A stretch of 6,263 nt of DNA, taken from Flavobacteriales bacterium (GTDB lineage: Bacteria > Bacteroidota > Bacteroidia > Flavobacteriales_D > Parvicellaceae). The stretch is from the NCBI GenBank assembly GCA_015488785.1, contig WFNC01000276.1:1-6263 (forward strand), written 5' to 3'. The notes beneath the pieces are model-generated. The model had not been told where the DNA came from, did not search any database, and saw only the letters and a program-made list of their open reading frames with translations. Of the stretch, positions 5,775-6,263 are shown piece after piece (position 1 is the stretch's first letter; each line of letters starts with the position of its first letter). The position numbers and the translations under genes are program-made.

Positions 5775-6263
5775 TTACATCACTTTATTTGCTAATTCAA
5801 TTGCTCTTCTTAGTGTTTCGTTTTTACTTAAAAACGAATTATCCAATACAATTGCATCATCGGCCTTAACCAATGGACTTTCTTTTCTGTTTGAATCTTC
5901 GAAATCTCTTTGGGCTACATTTTCACTTACTTCTTCTAAAGAAACTTTGTAACCTTTCTCTAGCATTTCCTTGTAACGTCTTGCTACCCTTATCTCATTA
6001 TTGGCAGTTATCCAAAGTTTTAATTTAGCATTTGGAAAAACAGCTGTTCCAATATCTCTACCGTCCATTACAATCGATTTATTCTTTCCTAGCTTTTGCT
6101 GAAACTCAACTAACTTTGTTCTAACTTCTTTAATCTTGCTAATTTCACTTACATTTCTAGAAACTTCTATTGTTCTAATTATGTCTTCCACATTTTTACC
6201 ATTCAAATAGGTATCTGAATTTCCTGTGCTTCGATTATAATTAAATGAAATATTTATACGAGA
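5775..6263 (-). CDS. cmk: Cytidylate kinase (5' partial, N-terminus beyond right edge)
   Basis: Cytidylate kinase transfers phosphate from ATP to CMP and dCMP. The minus frame stays open to the window edge, giving 162 residues plus a stop; an in-frame TTG at 6206 is an internal Leu of the conserved TYLNG motif, not a start. Within the fragment, YLNGKNVEDIIRT (19-31) and the following EVS are conserved. MDGRDIGTAVFP (66-77) carries the nucleotide-binding Asp and Arg. RDFEDSNRKESPLVKADDAI (119-138) is the lid region, with the Arg and Asp residues that close over substrates. The family is about 220-230 residues, so roughly 65 N-terminal residues including the ATP-binding P-loop lie outside. No frameshift or odd residue is seen in the visible part. 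It converges with rnz. Confidence 0.96.
   Translation of the reverse strand, partial: SRINISFNYNRSTGNSDTYLNGKNVEDIIRTIEVSRNVSEISKIKEVRTKLVEFQQKLGKNKSIVMDGRDIGTAVFPNAKLKLWITANNEIRVARRYKEMLEKGYKVSLEEVSENVAQRDFEDSNRKESPLVKADDAIVLDNSFLSKNETLRRAIELANKVM

Noticed and set aside
6204..6206. TTG at 6206 as the cmk start
   Set aside because: The reading frame continues upstream to the window edge with conserved family sequence (TYLNG), so this codon is an internal Leu and the gene is partial.

Overview
The window looks like chromosomal DNA from a low-GC member of the Bacteroidetes, most likely order Flavobacteriales. Four things point there: a type IX secretion (T9SS) C-terminal sorting tail at the left edge, a Bacteroidetes-type FtsH, a TAnnTTTG-type promoter, and A-rich leaders without clear Shine-Dalgarno sequences. 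The family-level assignment is open. Most genes are housekeeping genes for translation, RNA maturation, protein quality control and nucleotide metabolism. I see no mobile element, CRISPR array, tRNA or rRNA gene, and no convincing new defence or biosynthetic system.

Layout. Bases 1-1144 (+) hold three tightly packed genes: the last 27 codons of a probable T9SS-secreted protein, a 121-residue protein with an N-terminal four-cysteine zinc ribbon, and a TruC-like tRNA pseudouridine synthase. Successive genes overlap by 1 base (TAATG) and 4 bases (ATGA). A strong bidirectional hairpin terminator (1156-1195) separates this block from the convergent rsfS-ftsH pair (3652 down to 1213, minus strand), which encodes the ribosomal silencing factor and the membrane AAA+ zinc protease.

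A gene-free region of about 360 bases (3653-4012) separates rsfS from a divergent plus-strand pair. It holds a 12-bp perfect inverted repeat just upstream of rsfS, an interrupted dyad CTGCCA-N3-TGACAG, and a good promoter candidate facing right with a T9 run in its spacer. The right-hand pair is a class I SAM-dependent methyltransferase of unknown substrate and ribonuclease Z (rnz), 4 bases apart, with rnz apparently starting at TTG. After a gap containing nested inverted repeats lies the C-terminal two-thirds of cytidylate kinase (cmk) on the minus strand, running off the right edge.

Together: truC and rnz act on tRNA, rsfS tunes ribosome activity, ftsH degrades membrane and regulatory proteins, and cmk supplies CDP/dCDP. 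The most interesting signals are the regulatory structures in the rsfS/methyltransferase intergenic region and the overlapping gene chain at the left edge.
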